Source: JBBQZO01 sp038207625 (GTDB lineage: Bacteria; Pseudomonadota; Gammaproteobacteria; Burkholderiales; Burkholderiaceae_D). Taken from it: a DNA stretch of 64,000 bases. The first letter of the stretch is position 1. The number at the start of each line of letters is the position of its first letter. The notes under the pieces are model-generated. The model saw only the letters and a list, made by a program, of their open reading frames with translations, was not told the DNA's origin and did no database searches. The DNA lies in contig JBBQZO010000001.1 in assembly GCA_038207625.1 (NCBI GenBank), forward strand, positions 360,420 through 424,419, given 5' to 3'. The position numbers and the translations under genes are program-made. Positions 62,262-64,000 of this stretch are shown in pieces.

Positions 62262-62844
62262 GTCACTGTCTCCGATTGTTTTGGTATGTTGAGATGCAGC
62301 TGTGAACGCCGCGCGGCACAGCGCGCGTGCCTGACGCAGTGTAGGGACGGCGTCAAAATGCGACAGCGACAAATTCTTGGGGCGACGTTAAGGAAAACTT
62401 GAGCAGCGCGGTTCGGCGCCGGCGCGCGTCGCATCGGTGCGGCGCGATCTGTCACGTTCCGACCACAATCGAAGTGCGATTGAAGCGTGATCAAAGCGCG
62501 ATCGACGCGCAATCGGGCGCACGCATGCGTCGTCGCATGCGCATTGCCGGCGCCCGGACCGGGTGCGCGATACGCGTTTCACGACGCCGAAAAAACACCA
62601 TTTCTTGCTGCGCAGCGCGCCCGCGCACGGCCCGCCGCAATCGCCATCGGCGCGCCGACACGCGCGACCAGCCTCAAATTTTTCTAATGGCCGCGATTAG
62701 ATATGGTCGCTGGCGCGGGCGATCCGTTTTGAATATTGTCGATTGCATCATCCGGTCCGCCCGCGTTTGCGCAGCCCAGCCGTGCCGACCATCCCGGATG
62801 TGGGGACTGCAATCTGACGACTAACAACTCAACGATACAAGAAC
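62262..62844. other. Divergent intergenic region, DUF3472 / TonB receptor
   Basis: About 580 bp without a supported gene. It is rich in CGCATGCG/GCGCGATC-like short repeats between 62460 and 62560 and becomes AT-richer near 62680-62750. Short open frames on both strands are Arg-rich composition artefacts. Promoters of both outward genes are expected here. Confidence 0.5.
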
Positions 62845-64000
62845 ATGAAAACGACAAAAACGAGACTTCAGGGAACGGTATTGGCGCGCGCATTGGCACT
62901 CGCGTTCAGCGGTGCCGTGATCGGCGCGGCCAGCATCGCGCCGGCCGGCGCGCAATCGAATGCAACCGGCACCATCTTCGGCCAGGTCGGCGCCGCGCCG
63001 GGCGCCACGGTGGTGCTGGAAAACAGCGCCACCGGCACGCGCCGCGCCATCACGCCGGACGCCAAGGGCCGCTACCAGGCGACGTCGATGCCGCCGGGAC
63101 GCTATCTGGTGCGCCTGCAGCGCGCCGGCGCACCCGAGCAGACGCTGGAAGTCGAAGCGCTGGTCGGGCAGGGCATTGAGGCGTCGTTCGCCGACGCGGC
63201 CAACCCGGTGTCGGTGACCGTGTCCGGGCGGCGCAACGTGATTGACGTCAGCAACACCAACAACGGCGCCGTGTTCACCGCGCGCCAGTTGGGCAATCTG
63301 CCGATCGCGCAAAACATCGCGGCCATCATTCAGCTGGCGCCCGGCACCGTCAAGGCTGACAGCAAGTATCCGGGCGCCAGCTTCGGCGGCGCCGGCGCGT
63401 CCGAGAACGCGTTTTATATCAACGGCTTCCCGGTCACCAATATCCTCACCCAGATCGGCTCGTCGGAACTGCCGTTCGGCTCGATCGCCAACGCGCAGGT
63501 GCTGTCGGGCGGTTACAGCGCCGAATTTGGTCGCTCCACCGGCGGCGTCGTCAATATCACCACCAAAAGCGGCACCAACAACTGGGAGTTCGGCGCCAAG
63601 GCGAGCTTCGCGCCGAATGCGCTGCGCTCGGCGCCGCGCGACACCTACTATCCGAACACCGGCGCCAATCCGCTCACCGACGGCAAGCTGCTCACCTACA
63701 ACCGCGAGAACACGACCGAAAGCAAAACGCTGGGCCTGTACCTGGGCGGCCCGCTGATCAAGGATAAGCTGTTCGCCTTCATCGCCGCCGAACAGCAGCA
63801 GAGCGATTCCGGCTCGGTTGGCTCGCGCACCGACAAGGCCGCCTCGCCCACCGGCTACACGGAGAGCGCGACCACCACGCCGCGCTATCTGCTCAAGCTC
63901 GATTACAACCTCTCCGACCAGCACCATTTCGAGTACACCCGAATCCACGACCAGGTGCAATCGGACTCCAAATATTTTGGCTTCGACTACAGCACGCTGC
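62845..64000 (+). CDS. TonB-dependent receptor, Oar-like, 3' end outside window
   Basis: ATG 62845 begins an open frame that runs to the window end (385 codons visible). A signal peptide (about residues 1-36, ending PAGAQ) is followed by a carboxypeptidase-regulatory-like domain (GTIFGQVGAAPGATVVLENS, GRYQATSMPPGRYLVRLQ), then the TonB plug: LGNLPIAQNIAAIIQLAPGT, ASENAFYINGFPVTNI, VLSGGYSAEFGRSTGGVVNI followed by TTKSGTNNWEFG. This is the usual N-terminus of Oar/CarbopepD-type receptors that import large or oligomeric substrates through the outer membrane. The barrel is cut off. Linked to DUF3472 and the sugar transporter, it may take up the pathway's substrate. Confidence 0.92.
   Translation, partial: MKTTKTRLQGTVLARALALAFSGAVIGAASIAPAGAQSNATGTIFGQVGAAPGATVVLENSATGTRRAITPDAKGRYQATSMPPGRYLVRLQRAGAPEQTLEVEALVGQGIEASFADAANPVSVTVSGRRNVIDVSNTNNGAVFTARQLGNLPIAQNIAAIIQLAPGTVKADSKYPGASFGGAGASENAFYINGFPVTNILTQIGSSELPFGSIANAQVLSGGYSAEFGRSTGGVVNITTKSGTNNWEFGAKASFAPNALRSAPRDTYYPNTGANPLTDGKLLTYNRENTTESKTLGLYLGGPLIKDKLFAFIAAEQQQSDSGSVGSRTDKAASPTGYTESATTTPRYLLKLDYNLSDQHHFEYTRIHDQVQSDSKYFGFDYSTL

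Overview
The window is GC-rich bacterial DNA with short intergenic gaps and many overlapping start/stop codons. Gene content points to a betaproteobacterium of the order Burkholderiales, most likely an Oxalobacteraceae member (Massilia/Duganella/Janthinobacterium type). The indicators are a hemA-prfA-prmC block, minCDE, phaA/phaB with a phasin, a ureDABCEFG operon, a PEP-CTERM protein, ECF sigma factors and a TonB-dependent receptor. The taxonomic call is inferred from gene content and style only. No rRNA, tRNA, CRISPR array or intact transposase was seen.

Layout. 0-6.6 kb: an exported truncated globin with a DUF3034 protein, divergent from an ECF sigma/anti-sigma pair, then a nucleotidyltransferase-like protein, a TonB-C/Sel1 periplasmic protein and an HExxH membrane protein. 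6.6-15.1 kb (minus strand): ElaA-like acetyltransferase, DUF3291 protein, acetylpolyamine amidohydrolase, gshA, prmC, dsbB, prfA, hemA and an OmpR-type regulator. 15.4-21.5 kb: a DUF697-like protein, minC-minD-minE, metE, and divergent metR with a perfect MetR-type palindrome just before its start. 21.6-24.7 kb: phasin, phaA, phaB with a strong terminator, and a DUF1993 protein. 24.7-28 kb: an accessory stretch with an AT-rich gap, two tiny overlapping genes, a cbiZ gene broken by a 5-bp tandem duplication, and a secreted retropepsin-like protein. 28.2-33.5 kb: the complete urease operon (minus strand), with a 25-codon reading frame between ureA and ureB and a three-copy 53-bp repeat of the ureF start region. 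33.9-39.3 kb: a NERD/zinc-finger protein, a PEP-CTERM protein, and an ECF42-type sigma factor with two YciI/DGPF proteins and a VOC protein. 39.7-64 kb: a large catabolic region, interrupted at 49-51 kb by small accessory genes and REP-like palindromes and at 54-57 kb by a DUF2239/GIY-YIG/MarR operon and an alpha/beta hydrolase.

How the catabolic genes may work together. The 39.7-64 kb region holds a secreted GH31 glycosidase with CBM32 and NPCBM-type modules, a TIM-barrel-like protein, an SDR dehydrogenase, a UgpC/MalK-type ATPase, a PLP-dependent D-serine-dehydratase/D-threonine-aldolase-fold enzyme, a D-aminoacylase-family deacylase, a LysR regulator, 2-keto-3-deoxygalactonate kinase, KDPG/KDPGal-type aldolase, RidA, two sugar permeases with a solute-binding protein (no local ATPase), a DUF3472 protein and a TonB-dependent receptor. 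Together these could form a non-phosphorylative pathway for oxidised N-acetyl-amino sugars: deacylate the aldonate, deaminate/dehydrate it to a 2-keto-3-deoxy acid, let RidA handle the enamine/imine, then phosphorylate and cleave. This is inference from family assignments and is the most interesting hypothesis in the window.
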